Source: Candidatus Equimonas faecalis
Lineage (GTDB): Bacteria > Bacteroidota > Bacteroidia > Bacteroidales > Bacteroidaceae
Length of the DNA: 52,204 nucleotides
Reading direction: 5' to 3'
Assembly (NCBI GenBank): GCA_018066245.1
Contig: JAGHRT010000025.1
Coordinates: forward strand, 1 to 52,204
Within the stretch, counting starts at the first letter, position 1, and each line of letters starts with the position of its first letter. The notes under the pieces are model-generated. The model saw only the letters and a list, made by a program, of their open reading frames with translations, ran no database searches and was not told where the DNA came from. Both the position numbers and the translations under genes were made by a program. This document shows, piece after piece, positions 7,349 to 15,503 of this stretch.

Positions 7349-8255
7349 GACAACGATTATGGAATTATTGCAGAAGGTAAAACCTAATGCAGACATACCG
7401 TCACAATACGAGTATATTTATGATAGCAAAAAGAAAGATTTAACTCTCCGTGTCAAAATTAAGGGGCTAAAATCAAATATGCAGGATGACGAGGCTGCTT
7501 TTGAAAGTTGGGCTATAGCTCTAAAGTACTACCTTAAGGATACAATCGACACCGTTACAATAGATTGGGAACGAGACTTTGTTAAGGGTGAAGAAGGCTA
7601 TTTGCATTATAACAGGTTTGTTTATAGATTATTAAAGTTTGTACAAACATACTCTTGGGCTAAATCGGCTAAAAGCATTCCAACAATTCCTTCGCAACTA
7701 TATTGCAATATTGGAAGAACTGTAGCAGCTGATAAATCAAAGCATATTAAAAACTCAGAAGGTTGGTTAGAATGCCAATACGTTGATGATCATTCTAGTG
7801 AATACGATGTAATGAATCATCAGTTCCCTGTTGGTCTTTTTGATGGAAAAGTTAGTGGTACGACGCATTATACCACAGGTCAAAAAAGTGCTATTGACAT
7901 TTGGGCAATAAAAGGTAGTTGTTTAAGCATTTTTGAACTGAAGAAAGCTGACAACAAACCTTTAGGAATAATCTCTGAACTTATGTTCTATACAAATGTA
8001 TTGGATGATATATTGTCTCATCGTATAATGTATGAAGCTAACGAAAATACCAAATATGCTATAAGAAATAATATTAGAGGATTCAAAAATTTTTTTGAAG
8101 CATATTCTTCTGGAATTATCAATCATATCGATTCTGTCTTTCTTGCAGATAATCTTCATACTCTCCTTACAGATGAGCTTATATGTTTTATAAATGATTC
8201 GCCTAGATGGAAATATAAAAAAATTACATTTAGAAAGTTAGCTGTGAGCAAATAA
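7341..8255 (+). CDS. PD-(D/E)XK nuclease-like protein
   Basis: I chose the ATG at 7341, overlapping the previous stop, over an upstream in-frame start at 7254 that would lie inside the previous gene. The 304-residue protein has the core D186-x12-E199-L-K201, in SAIDIWAIKG then IFELKK, the arrangement of PD-(D/E)XK nucleases (beta strand with Asp, next strand with ExK). Upstream conserved-looking segments (EGWLECQYVDD, QFPVGLF) may form the rest of the fold. It probably cuts or binds DNA or RNA. The family name is not recognised. Codon use is as AT-rich as the surrounding island. Confidence 0.65.
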   Translation: MSKTTIMELLQKVKPNADIPSQYEYIYDSKKKDLTLRVKIKGLKSNMQDDEAAFESWAIALKYYLKDTIDTVTIDWERDFVKGEEGYLHYNRFVYRLLKFVQTYSWAKSAKSIPTIPSQLYCNIGRTVAADKSKHIKNSEGWLECQYVDDHSSEYDVMNHQFPVGLFDGKVSGTTHYTTGQKSAIDIWAIKGSCLSIFELKKADNKPLGIISELMFYTNVLDDILSHRIMYEANENTKYAIRNNIRGFKNFFEAYSSGIINHIDSVFLADNLHTLLTDELICFINDSPRWKYKKITFRKLAVSK

Positions 8256-8286
8256 TTAAATGTTATATTTTTATTAACATACCAGT

Positions 8287-8616
8287 ATGAACCTAGTAAC
8301 CACATGCATAGGTGATCTTCCAGAAGAGTTGCGAGAAGTAGCCATAAACGAGCAAAGAGAACGTCGCAAAAAAGGTAATATCTATTACCCGTTCCTGTCT
8401 GATGAGTGCGTAGAATCATTGAAAGATGAGGTTATGCTCACAATCTGGCCAATGGAGAACGGTTTTATTTTCATGATGGATGACCGCCATAAATTTATCG
8501 AAGTACCAGATTCTGAATGCCCATTATCAGCCAAAAGAGCCAAATGGTATCTGGAACACATGCAACCTTGGACAAAAGAGGTAGAAGACATGTGGTTTGA
8601 GACAGTAGCTGACTAA
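8287..8616 (+). CDS. Small protein, unknown
   Basis: A 109-residue protein of mixed charge, rich in Glu and Trp toward the C-terminus (WYLEHMQPWTKEVEDMWF), with no membrane segment or recognised motif. It is 31 bases after the nuclease-like gene and 15 bases before the MBL-fold gene, so it belongs to the same transcript. Function cannot be assigned. Confidence 0.65.
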   Translation: MNLVTTCIGDLPEELREVAINEQRERRKKGNIYYPFLSDECVESLKDEVMLTIWPMENGFIFMMDDRHKFIEVPDSECPLSAKRAKWYLEHMQPWTKEVEDMWFETVAD

Positions 8617-8631
8617 ATAACAATTTGCAGC

Positions 8632-9891
8632 ATGAATATAAAAATACATAGAGGACTCGACCAAATCGGCGGTTGTATTACGGAGATTTCAACGGAAACC
8701 TCCCGAGTTTTTATCGACTTCGGTCAAAATCTGCCTGGTGATGGTGAGCCAACAACTCCCGAAGAGGATATGAAGTTGGTAAACTCAATCATAGACCAAA
8801 ATATGAAGGAACATCAAGCGGTGTTCTATACACATGCTCATGAAGATCATGTCGGACTCTTCCAATACATTCCACTTGACCAGTATATTGGAGAGGGAAG
8901 TAAGGATTTATTGCTGATAAAATATAGAACTCTGGTCGAAGCACATGAGAAAGCAAAAGAAGATTATTACAAGACAAGGTACGTGGAGAATCTTCATAAG
9001 GAAGCGATGCTTGAAATGAATATTGTTCACGCACAAACTCTTGTAGAAGAGCTGGAGAAGTTTAGAACATGGAAACGAGCGAACCCAAAGGAAGTGCCAA
9101 CCACTATAGCCATTGGCGACATCAAGATAACCCCCTTCTTCAACTGCCATAGCATCTATGACTCCCACATGTTTCTTATCGAAGCAGAGGGCAAGCGTAT
9201 CTGGCACATGGGCGACTACCGCGAACATGGCTATATGGGTAAAGGTTTGATACCAACGCTAAAGAAATATGCCACAGACATCGATGTGCTTATTACAGAG
9301 GGTACGATGCTCAAACGTAAAGACAAGTGCATCCATGAGCATATTGTGTCGTACAAGATGCAGAATGTGATGAAAGCCTTCAAATACGTCTTCGTCCTTG
9401 CATCTGCAACTGACATAGAGAGACTAGCAGCCATCAAGCAGGCTTCAATTGATGCAGCCAAAACCCTCTGCATCTGGTCTTTGTTTATTAAGAGAACGAT
9501 GGAGTATTTCACAGAGCGAGAATCAAAGCAATCAAAGGGTTTGTTCTCTTTTGATCCTTTATTCTACAATGACCGTATGCTCAGAAAACTTAAGCAGACA
9601 GGTATGACAATGGTAGTCGGCACGTCTATGATGGATCGACTCAAGGGTTTACTTGATAAGCTACCACAGGAGGAGACTCTTCTCATTTATTCATCATGGG
9701 ATGGTTATTACAAAGATCCTGAGCAGGTGAAGGTCAATCCAAAGTACAAGCAGTTCCGCGAAATGTTCCACAATGTTGTGGACATACACACCTCTGGTCA
9801 TGCAGACCGCCAGACAATCGAGAAAGTAATCAAAACAGTTAATCCGAAGGAAATTATCTGCATCCACAAAGAGGCAGATGCAAATTTATAG
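8632..9891 (+). CDS. Metallo-beta-lactamase-fold protein, beta-CASP/RNase J-like
   Basis: The 419 residues contain the metal-binding signature H68-A-H70-E-D72-H73 (THAHEDHVG), a further ligand near H173 (NCHSIYDSH) and D195 (HMGDYREHG). Near the C-terminus HTSGHAD (H390) and ICIH (H412) are the beta-CASP motifs B and C. Beta-CASP enzymes are two-zinc nucleases acting on RNA (RNase J, CPSF-73) or DNA. The protein is shorter than RNase J (about 550) and lacks its C-terminal domain. A charged helical insertion (about residues 95-150) follows the HxHxDH motif. Within this operon it would be an RNA or DNA processing effector; its substrate is unknown. Confidence 0.85.
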   Translation: MNIKIHRGLDQIGGCITEISTETSRVFIDFGQNLPGDGEPTTPEEDMKLVNSIIDQNMKEHQAVFYTHAHEDHVGLFQYIPLDQYIGEGSKDLLLIKYRTLVEAHEKAKEDYYKTRYVENLHKEAMLEMNIVHAQTLVEELEKFRTWKRANPKEVPTTIAIGDIKITPFFNCHSIYDSHMFLIEAEGKRIWHMGDYREHGYMGKGLIPTLKKYATDIDVLITEGTMLKRKDKCIHEHIVSYKMQNVMKAFKYVFVLASATDIERLAAIKQASIDAAKTLCIWSLFIKRTMEYFTERESKQSKGLFSFDPLFYNDRMLRKLKQTGMTMVVGTSMMDRLKGLLDKLPQEETLLIYSSWDGYYKDPEQVKVNPKYKQFREMFHNVVDIHTSGHADRQTIEKVIKTVNPKEIICIHKEADANL

Positions 9892-9899
9892 TAAAACAG

Positions 9900-10736
9900 A
9901 TGAATTATAAGGAATTTAATCAGCTTGTAATAAACAACATGCCAGAGAATCCAATTCCTGGTTTGTGGCAACAAAAAGGACAACCAAGAACTCATATTCT
10001 TGGGAATCCTTCAACTTCTGAGCAAAAAGCAGAGTTGATAAATAAATACTCACTTCTGCCAAATGTCCCATCAATTGATTGTAATACAATACATCTTCAT
10101 CAGTATGCACATCATTTGAATTCGTCACAGATTATGTGCTATAATTTCTTCCGTCCTTTGATTGAAAGCTATGATGGGAAAATGTATAAACCTAAGGATT
10201 CTTTATTGAATCTAATAGGAATGGAAATCGATCAAGAAATAGAACCTCATGGAGCCGTGTGCAATTTTGAGTATATTGACGATTCTGCAGAAAACACAAA
10301 CTTTGATTTTTATTTCAAAAAGGAAGACGTAGAAGTGTTCTTTGAAATTAAATACACTGAGAGGGAATTTTCCAAAAAATCCTCAGCTAAAGACCCTCAT
10401 GCCCAATATGAATCGATATATAAGCCTATGATTGAAAATACCAAAGAACTTTTTATTGGTGAAACAATCAGTGAGCAGGACTTTAATAATGAGTATTATC
10501 AGTTAGCTAGAAACTCTATACGAGCAACTTCCGCTGATAAGCATGTGTTCTTTGTATGCCCAAAGGAACACGAAGAACTAATCAATCAATTTGTTGAATT
10601 TTCAGATAAATACCTAACAGAAAAGGGAAAAGAACGTATTAAACTCATTACGTGGGAAGATCTTGTACAGGATGCTTATCGTTTGGGTATAAACGTGAAC
10701 GAGTTTGCTAATCGCTATCTTGCTTTTATGCCATGA
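9900..10736 (+). CDS. Putative restriction endonuclease, PGN_0703-like PD-(D/E)XK
   Basis: The 278-residue protein has the nuclease core D136-x12-E149-I-K151 (NFDFYF then FFEIKYTE), with an acidic residue in CNFEYI (E124) upstream as in type II-like restriction folds. The segment LHQYAHHLNSSQIMCYNFFRPL is characteristic, as I recall, of the PGN_0703 family of putative restriction endonucleases in Bacteroidales. No methyltransferase is visible nearby, so a classical restriction-modification role is unlikely. It begins 8 bases after the MBL-fold gene and ends overlapping the next start by four bases. Confidence 0.75.
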   Translation: MNYKEFNQLVINNMPENPIPGLWQQKGQPRTHILGNPSTSEQKAELINKYSLLPNVPSIDCNTIHLHQYAHHLNSSQIMCYNFFRPLIESYDGKMYKPKDSLLNLIGMEIDQEIEPHGAVCNFEYIDDSAENTNFDFYFKKEDVEVFFEIKYTEREFSKKSSAKDPHAQYESIYKPMIENTKELFIGETISEQDFNNEYYQLARNSIRATSADKHVFFVCPKEHEELINQFVEFSDKYLTEKGKERIKLITWEDLVQDAYRLGINVNEFANRYLAFMP

Positions 10737-11344
10737 ATACAATTAAATACATAGAAGAGCAGATACTGCTATATTCCGATTCTACCAAGGAAAAGGATAT
10801 GGTTCGAATTCAGACGTATCTTGAACTACGCAAGAAGTTGCTGGACGAAGAGTTTATCAATCATCTTGATGAGTACCTATCAGAGTTGGCTGATTTTAAC
10901 GAACGTATGAAGACAGCCTTGCGAACATTATGGGAAGATGCTCAAAAGTGTTTCGATATATCTAAGAGCATGGATGGTTTTGACATTGAAATTCGTGCGT
11001 ATCTGGAACTTGATGTAAAGGAAGATGACAACGAGAAAAACTGGTTCGAGATATACTGTTTGCTCTCTGACCCTTCCTACAATCCCGGGTATCATAGCGG
11101 AGTATGTCTTTCACCCATTATCCTGAAGTCATCCCACAAACCGTTGTTGGCATCGTTCGATGAATTTATTGGCAACGATGGTCAATCATGGAATGAAGGG
11201 TTATCTGATAGTCTTACTAAAGACATTCCGCTTACTATAATGTTCCATCACTTATTTGACCATACATATTGGTCCCTTTTTGACATGGTAAAGATACAAC
11301 ATTTTAACGCTGTTATGAACACCACTTATGAAAAAATAATATAA
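10733..11344 (+). CDS. Unknown protein coupled to the nuclease gene
   Basis: The 203 residues are acidic and helical at the N-terminus (about 1-80) with a compact, hydrophobic C-terminal half. The ATG overlaps the nuclease stop (ATGA at 10,733-10,736), indicating translational coupling and perhaps a partner or inhibitor of that nuclease. No known motif, signal peptide or membrane segment is seen. Confidence 0.65.
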   Translation: MNTIKYIEEQILLYSDSTKEKDMVRIQTYLELRKKLLDEEFINHLDEYLSELADFNERMKTALRTLWEDAQKCFDISKSMDGFDIEIRAYLELDVKEDDNEKNWFEIYCLLSDPSYNPGYHSGVCLSPIILKSSHKPLLASFDEFIGNDGQSWNEGLSDSLTKDIPLTIMFHHLFDHTYWSLFDMVKIQHFNAVMNTTYEKII

Positions 11345-11367
11345 TCAACTACATAAATCAAGAAATT

Positions 11368-12306
11368 ATGAGAATAAAAATTGTTTCGATGCTTGTATTG
11401 CTCTCATGCTCAGTTGCAAACGCGCAATCTTTAGTAAACGAAGTCTTTAAGACGATTGTTCCTGAGACAGAAAGAGCATATTACAACTTTCTGTCTATTG
11501 ACGAACAAAGTAAAATCTTAGCTTACGGTAATGGCGTAAGCAAGGTGTATGACGAAAAATGGAACGTTCTGGAGAGTCATGATGCAGGACAAGAAGAACT
11601 CAATACTGGTTATTTTTATTTATCTCGCAGCTATCAATATGATAGTAACAAAAAAACATACACTACAACCGCATGGGAAAAATCAGACTATCCCAATAAA
11701 TCTGCGAAATATTCATATAATATTTGGACTGATAATTATAACAAATTCTATAATGGAGAGGTTAAAACTTTATATTATCTAAGGGGTGTGGATCAACAGT
11801 TTCTTAGATCTCACTCTGTTTCGACTTTTAGTGATAGCTATACAGGTATAGCAGGACAATTAAGTCGAGTAAGTCATCAATATACTGCCTTAACAACAGA
11901 ATTCAATTTGGTTGATTGGGATGGTAATATTTTGTGCAGAATTGATCCGCCATATTACATAAGTAGTGGTTATTGCCAAGCAATAGATGTTAAAGATAAG
12001 ACATATTTAATTGTGACAGCATACTACATGTATCCAAAGAATGTTATTAAAGATTGTGACACCTATAGTACTGTAGAATATGAATTGTCTTCAAAGGAGG
12101 TAGAGCCTGGCTACTATCATTATTTTGTGTATGAGTATGATAGTAAAGCAAATGCTATACAAATGATAAAGACAGATAAGTCATTGGCTAATAGAAGAGA
12201 AGTTGCTCGTTATGACGTGAATGGGGTAAAACTTCAAAGCCCACAAAAAGGAGTTAACATTATACTATATTCCGATGGCACATCAAATAAGGTGATCGAA
12301 CAGTAA
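11368..12306 (+). CDS. Secreted protein, unknown
   Basis: The 312-residue protein starts with a signal peptide (MRIKIVSMLVLLSCSVANAQ, cleaved before or near QS), so it is exported to the periplasm. The remainder is rich in Tyr, Ser and Asp (for example YHYFVYEYD) and looks beta-rich, possibly a propeller-like fold. An exported protein among cytoplasmic nuclease-type genes is unexpected. It is 24 bases after the preceding gene and its stop directly abuts the next ATG at 12,307. No family is recognised. Confidence 0.7.
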   Translation: MRIKIVSMLVLLSCSVANAQSLVNEVFKTIVPETERAYYNFLSIDEQSKILAYGNGVSKVYDEKWNVLESHDAGQEELNTGYFYLSRSYQYDSNKKTYTTTAWEKSDYPNKSAKYSYNIWTDNYNKFYNGEVKTLYYLRGVDQQFLRSHSVSTFSDSYTGIAGQLSRVSHQYTALTTEFNLVDWDGNILCRIDPPYYISSGYCQAIDVKDKTYLIVTAYYMYPKNVIKDCDTYSTVEYELSSKEVEPGYYHYFVYEYDSKANAIQMIKTDKSLANRREVARYDVNGVKLQSPQKGVNIILYSDGTSNKVIEQ

Positions 12307-12897
12307 ATGAATATTCTACAAATATCAGACACTCATAATAAACATCTGCAACTGACAAACCTGCCAGCTGCTGATGTTATTGTGCATTGTGGCGACTTTA
12401 CAGAACAAGGCACAGAGGATGAGGTTCTTGACTTCTTGAACTGGTTCATAGAATTGCCTTATAAGCACAAGATATTCATCACTGGTAATCATGATTTGTG
12501 TCTTTGGAATGCAGAGAATATTGAAGAACTTCCTGATAATGTTCATTTCCTTCAAGACAGAAGTTGCGAAATAGAGGGTATCAAATTCTTTGGATTGGCA
12601 TACAATCATTCTGAAAGGTTTATTCCAAGCGATACCGATGTCCTTATTACGCATGAACCACCTGTAATGATACTCGATGAATCGTCAGGAGTCCATTGGG
12701 GAAATGCACCTCTGAGAAATAGAGTGTTTGAAGTAAAGCCAAAGTATCATTTGTTTGGTCATGCACATGATGCTTTTGGCACAGAGAAAAATGATGGTAT
12801 TGTATTTTCAAATGGCGCATTGTTAGATGACAATTACAACATGCGTTATAACCCAAAGGTGTTTCTCTTGACATGTAAAATTATTGAAAGTGACTAA
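12307..12897 (+). CDS. Metallophosphoesterase (calcineurin-like)
   Basis: The 196 residues contain the complete metallophosphoesterase motif set: SDTHN near residue 7, VHCGDF, GNHDLC, THEPP and FGHAHD. These bind two metal ions and hydrolyse phosphomono- or diesters, including cyclic nucleotides and RNA ends. A chromosomal gene of the same subfamily is at 32,556-33,143; the two are colinear but clearly diverged, so the island copy is not a recent duplicate. It is the last gene of the plus-strand block, immediately after the secreted protein. The substrate is unknown. Confidence 0.9.
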   Translation: MNILQISDTHNKHLQLTNLPAADVIVHCGDFTEQGTEDEVLDFLNWFIELPYKHKIFITGNHDLCLWNAENIEELPDNVHFLQDRSCEIEGIKFFGLAYNHSERFIPSDTDVLITHEPPVMILDESSGVHWGNAPLRNRVFEVKPKYHLFGHAHDAFGTEKNDGIVFSNGALLDDNYNMRYNPKVFLLTCKIIESD

Positions 12898-12915
12898 TTT
12901 GTATGGTACAATAAA

Positions 12916-12943
12916 ACAGCCCTGTCCTCACGGATGGGGCTGT
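12916..12943. terminator. Hairpin between the convergent cargo and mob operons
   Basis: ACAGCCC (12,916-12,922) pairs with GGGCTGT (12,937-12,943). Read on the minus strand the hairpin is followed by a TTTTATT run, fitting a terminator for the mob operon. The plus-strand cargo block may also end here. Confidence 0.65.
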
Positions 12944-12980
12944 CTCGTAATCCAAAATAACAACTGACTCAACTAATGCT

Positions 12981-13520
12981 TTATAGCCAACCAAACTTAA
13001 TCACATAGCAAATGAGCAAAATGGAAGAGCATAATGCAATCTCCATGATGGCGATAAATAGCCAAAAGTAGATGTTAAAGGTCTTCTTGTCAACGAATAT
13101 GCCTCTGTAGCTATTCATCGCATTCTCAACCTTGTTACCCAAGGCTTTAAGGCTATTATCGACCTTTGCTTCATGGTTCTTGATGAGCAGATTTTCATTC
13201 TCGATAAGCTTCTGGTGAGCAGCCTCCAGATAACTCTTGCTCTCGTCCGTAAAGTCAACCTTTACAGGAGTCTGATGAGCACGAGTGATAGCATTGCAGA
13301 TGCCATCGACAGCATTGTCAACACTATCTTTGGCCGCATTGAAAGATGCTAAAAGCACAGGAACCTCTAAACTGGCAAGTTTTACATTGTCAGTACAGGT
13401 AATCAGGTGAGTAACCGCCAATCTGAGCGTTTTCAACTGTTCGTCAAAGTTGGAAATTTCCTCTTTGACTTCCTGCTTCTGCTCGATCTTGGCAACAAGT
13501 TTTGTAATATCCTTCGCCAT
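12981..13520 (-). CDS. Membrane-anchored coiled-coil protein of the mob operon
   Basis: The 179-residue protein has charged helices over most of its length and a single C-terminal membrane segment (about residues 150-174). That gives a tail-anchored, cytoplasm-facing protein. It follows the relaxase by 17 bases in the same operon, a position often held by small unknown proteins in Bacteroidales mobilizable elements. It may tether the relaxosome to the membrane or a coupling protein; this is inference from position. Confidence 0.7.
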   Translation of the reverse strand: MAKDITKLVAKIEQKQEVKEEISNFDEQLKTLRLAVTHLITCTDNVKLASLEVPVLLASFNAAKDSVDNAVDGICNAITRAHQTPVKVDFTDESKSYLEAAHQKLIENENLLIKNHEAKVDNSLKALGNKVENAMNSYRGIFVDKKTFNIYFWLFIAIMEIALCSSILLICYVIKFGWL

Positions 13521-13537
13521 AACTTACAATTTTAGGT

Positions 13538-14785
13538 TTAACGTTTGAGTTTAACAACAGGCTTACAGAGCCAGCTCGCTTTCTTTGCACAGCGACGAGC
13601 CCAGTCATCGTCTTTCTCGTTCTTGTCACGTCCCCAACCACTGCCAGGACTGCCACCGCCACCACATGATTCGGCAATTCGGGTTGCACCATCGACATAA
13701 CCAGCGAACAGCAGGATGGCAGTCTTGATGCAATTTTCAAGAGCCTCGGTACTATCATTGACAGGTTCAACAGCATCTTTGATGACATTGTAGATGTGGT
13801 CAGATACATAGGTCTTTTGCTCTTTGCCGTTGTTGTCCCAAAGAACGTAAGCACGTGTTTCCTTAGTGCCAGAAGACTGGCTTGAAACCTGAGTGGATGC
13901 GCCTTGCACTCTTGCGCTTTGCCCTGGTGCAACTGGTTTTGATACTGGCTTTGCCATGCCCATGCCAGTGTCTGTACTGCCAACCGTCACCTGAGTAGCC
14001 TTGTGGAATTTCAACCAAGTGCCTCTCAGATTCTTCAGCATAAGGTCACGACCTACACCAAGCATAGAAGACTTGTAACGAGAGTTACCCCTCATGATGG
14101 TGTACCCATGCTTAACTCCGTCTTTGTCCTCCTGAACCTTCACGTCATAACCAAGTGCCTTGATTCTGTCAACATAGTCGTTCCAAGAGTAAGCTCGCAT
14201 TTCTGAAAGCACCTTGTAACACGCATCCGTAATCTCTTTGACATTCGCCTTGTGAATATCCTCTGGCAACTCCCAACCCTCTTCAACATTGATGGTGTGG
14301 GCAGCCATTGTGCAACGATTACCGATAAAACGGTTTGTCATCAGATTGCCGTCAAGGTCAATGCGATTGATCAGAATATGAAGGTGAGGAATGCCAGACT
14401 TTGAATCGTGATGGACACACGCAAACAACTGTGCTCGACTTAGGTCAATGGCAGGTACCTTCTTTCCTTTCTTGCCTGACTTCTGTGATGCCTTAACCAA
14501 CTCATCAAGGAATCGGATGGCATACCTTCTCCAATCCTCAGATGTCCAGTCCTTTGACTCTTCAAGGGATGGGGAAACCTCTATACGGAAGATAGGCTTA
14601 TCGACAGGCTTCTTGCGGAACTTTGGTGCATACTTCATCTGGATGACTTGCATCTCATTCCACATGCCCAAGGGTGGTAGACCTTCAGACAGATTCTTGG
14701 TGTAAACGATGTCTGCTCTGTTGTGCCTGGTACAGTACTCAGTCATCCGAGCACCATGTTCGATAGGTGTACATTCAGCGACCAT
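13538..14785 (-). CDS. Relaxase (MobA/MobP-like)
   Basis: Relaxases nick the element at oriT and lead the cut strand into a recipient. I chose the Met at 14,785 (MVAECTPIEHG), which overlaps the end of mobC, over a longer reading frame lying entirely inside mobC. The 415-residue protein has a candidate catalytic Tyr near residue 17 (RMTEYC). The metal-binding histidine motif is HHDSKSGIPHLHI (residues 125-137). A GGGG-rich basic tail follows a variable linker, and a similar tail occurs in the fragment at 385-933. It lies next to mobC and the oriT-like repeat, as usual for small Bacteroidales mobilizable elements. Confidence 0.88.
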   Translation of the reverse strand: MVAECTPIEHGARMTEYCTRHNRADIVYTKNLSEGLPPLGMWNEMQVIQMKYAPKFRKKPVDKPIFRIEVSPSLEESKDWTSEDWRRYAIRFLDELVKASQKSGKKGKKVPAIDLSRAQLFACVHHDSKSGIPHLHILINRIDLDGNLMTNRFIGNRCTMAAHTINVEEGWELPEDIHKANVKEITDACYKVLSEMRAYSWNDYVDRIKALGYDVKVQEDKDGVKHGYTIMRGNSRYKSSMLGVGRDLMLKNLRGTWLKFHKATQVTVGSTDTGMGMAKPVSKPVAPGQSARVQGASTQVSSQSSGTKETRAYVLWDNNGKEQKTYVSDHIYNVIKDAVEPVNDSTEALENCIKTAILLFAGYVDGATRIAESCGGGGSPGSGWGRDKNEKDDDWARRCAKKASWLCKPVVKLKR

Positions 14786-15182
14786 GAGTCTGCAGATACT
14801 TGAAGTGATCCTGAATATCTCCCCAGCGACGAATGAGATATGTAGTAGCCTCAATCCAGTTGTTCATGAACTCAGCGTCGTGGAAGTAGTTATGCAGCTC
14901 CTCCTGAGTCTTTCCACCGAGTGCATTGTGGATATGAACAAGCTCGCTGCGGGCATCCCCAAGAGAGATAAGAGCCTTAGTCTGTTCATCGTTCATAAGC
15001 TGATAAAGCATTATTTCAAGCGACTTGTCATGAATATACTGGCTCTTCTTGATTCCAGCCTTAGTAGACTCTTCAAGAATCGTTGCGTAATCCTCAGGTG
15101 AGTAGCACACCGTGATACGTGGGTTGCGTACTTTCTTCTTTTTCTTAGCAACCTTTGCTTCTGGTTTTACATTTGAATCCAT
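14775..15182 (-). CDS. MobC-like relaxosome accessory protein
   Basis: About 135 residues: a basic N-terminus (AKKKKKVRN) followed by a ribbon-helix-helix-like segment (PRITVCYSPEDYATILEES) and helices, as in plasmid MobC proteins that bind oriT and help the relaxase open the DNA. The frame extends five codons further to 15,197; I prefer the Met at 15,182. It overlaps the relaxase start by 11 bases and lies directly downstream of the oriT-like repeat. Confidence 0.75.
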   Translation of the reverse strand: MDSNVKPEAKVAKKKKKVRNPRITVCYSPEDYATILEESTKAGIKKSQYIHDKSLEIMLYQLMNDEQTKALISLGDARSELVHIHNALGGKTQEELHNYFHDAEFMNNWIEATTYLIRRWGDIQDHFKYLQTHGR

Positions 15183-15197
15183 AGTTGTATAAATCAT

Positions 15198-15503
15198 TTA
15201 AATTAAGTTTATAAGAGGGAATGAAAGACAATGCGAGCTTGCGAGTATTGCAAGAAGTCAGCAGGTCGAAACACTGGGGGACCCCCTGGTGTGTCGGACA
15301 ATGACACTTCTTGTTTAGCTGACTACACTTTTACTATGCCCTTCGGGTCGTTTTGCAAGACTACGCAAGGTAATCTGGGTAACGTCTTCAAGCTTGTCTA
15401 GACCTTACTTAGGAGTGCCATTTTCAAGCATCTCATTGTTGCTTCATCGGTGTCAGATGACGCCCTATTTTGGGGCCTCATAATTTTGACACATCCTGGT
15501 TGC
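15198..15503. other. Intergenic region containing the probable oriT
   Basis: No gene is seen in these 306 bases. The region has strong inverted repeats on its mobC-proximal side (15,251-15,324) and lies between the replication-type genes and mobC. Confidence 0.6.
15251..15324. other. Candidate origin of transfer (oriT)
   Basis: The centre is a near-perfect inverted repeat. The left arm 15,266-15,280 ends in five G and the right arm 15,282-15,298 begins with five C, around one A. Outside it CAAGAAGT (15,251-15,258) pairs with ACTTCTTG (15,306-15,313), and AGTCAGC with GCTGACT. Nested repeats next to mobC and the relaxase are typical of oriT, but the nick site cannot be read directly. Confidence 0.6.

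Noticed and set aside
9900-10736. Half of a restriction-modification system
   Set aside because: No methyltransferase motifs are seen in neighbouring genes, so a classical R-M pair is not supported.
12981-13520. Type IV secretion or conjugation protein
   Set aside because: A single small tail-anchored protein without tra genes around it is better explained as an accessory of mobilization.
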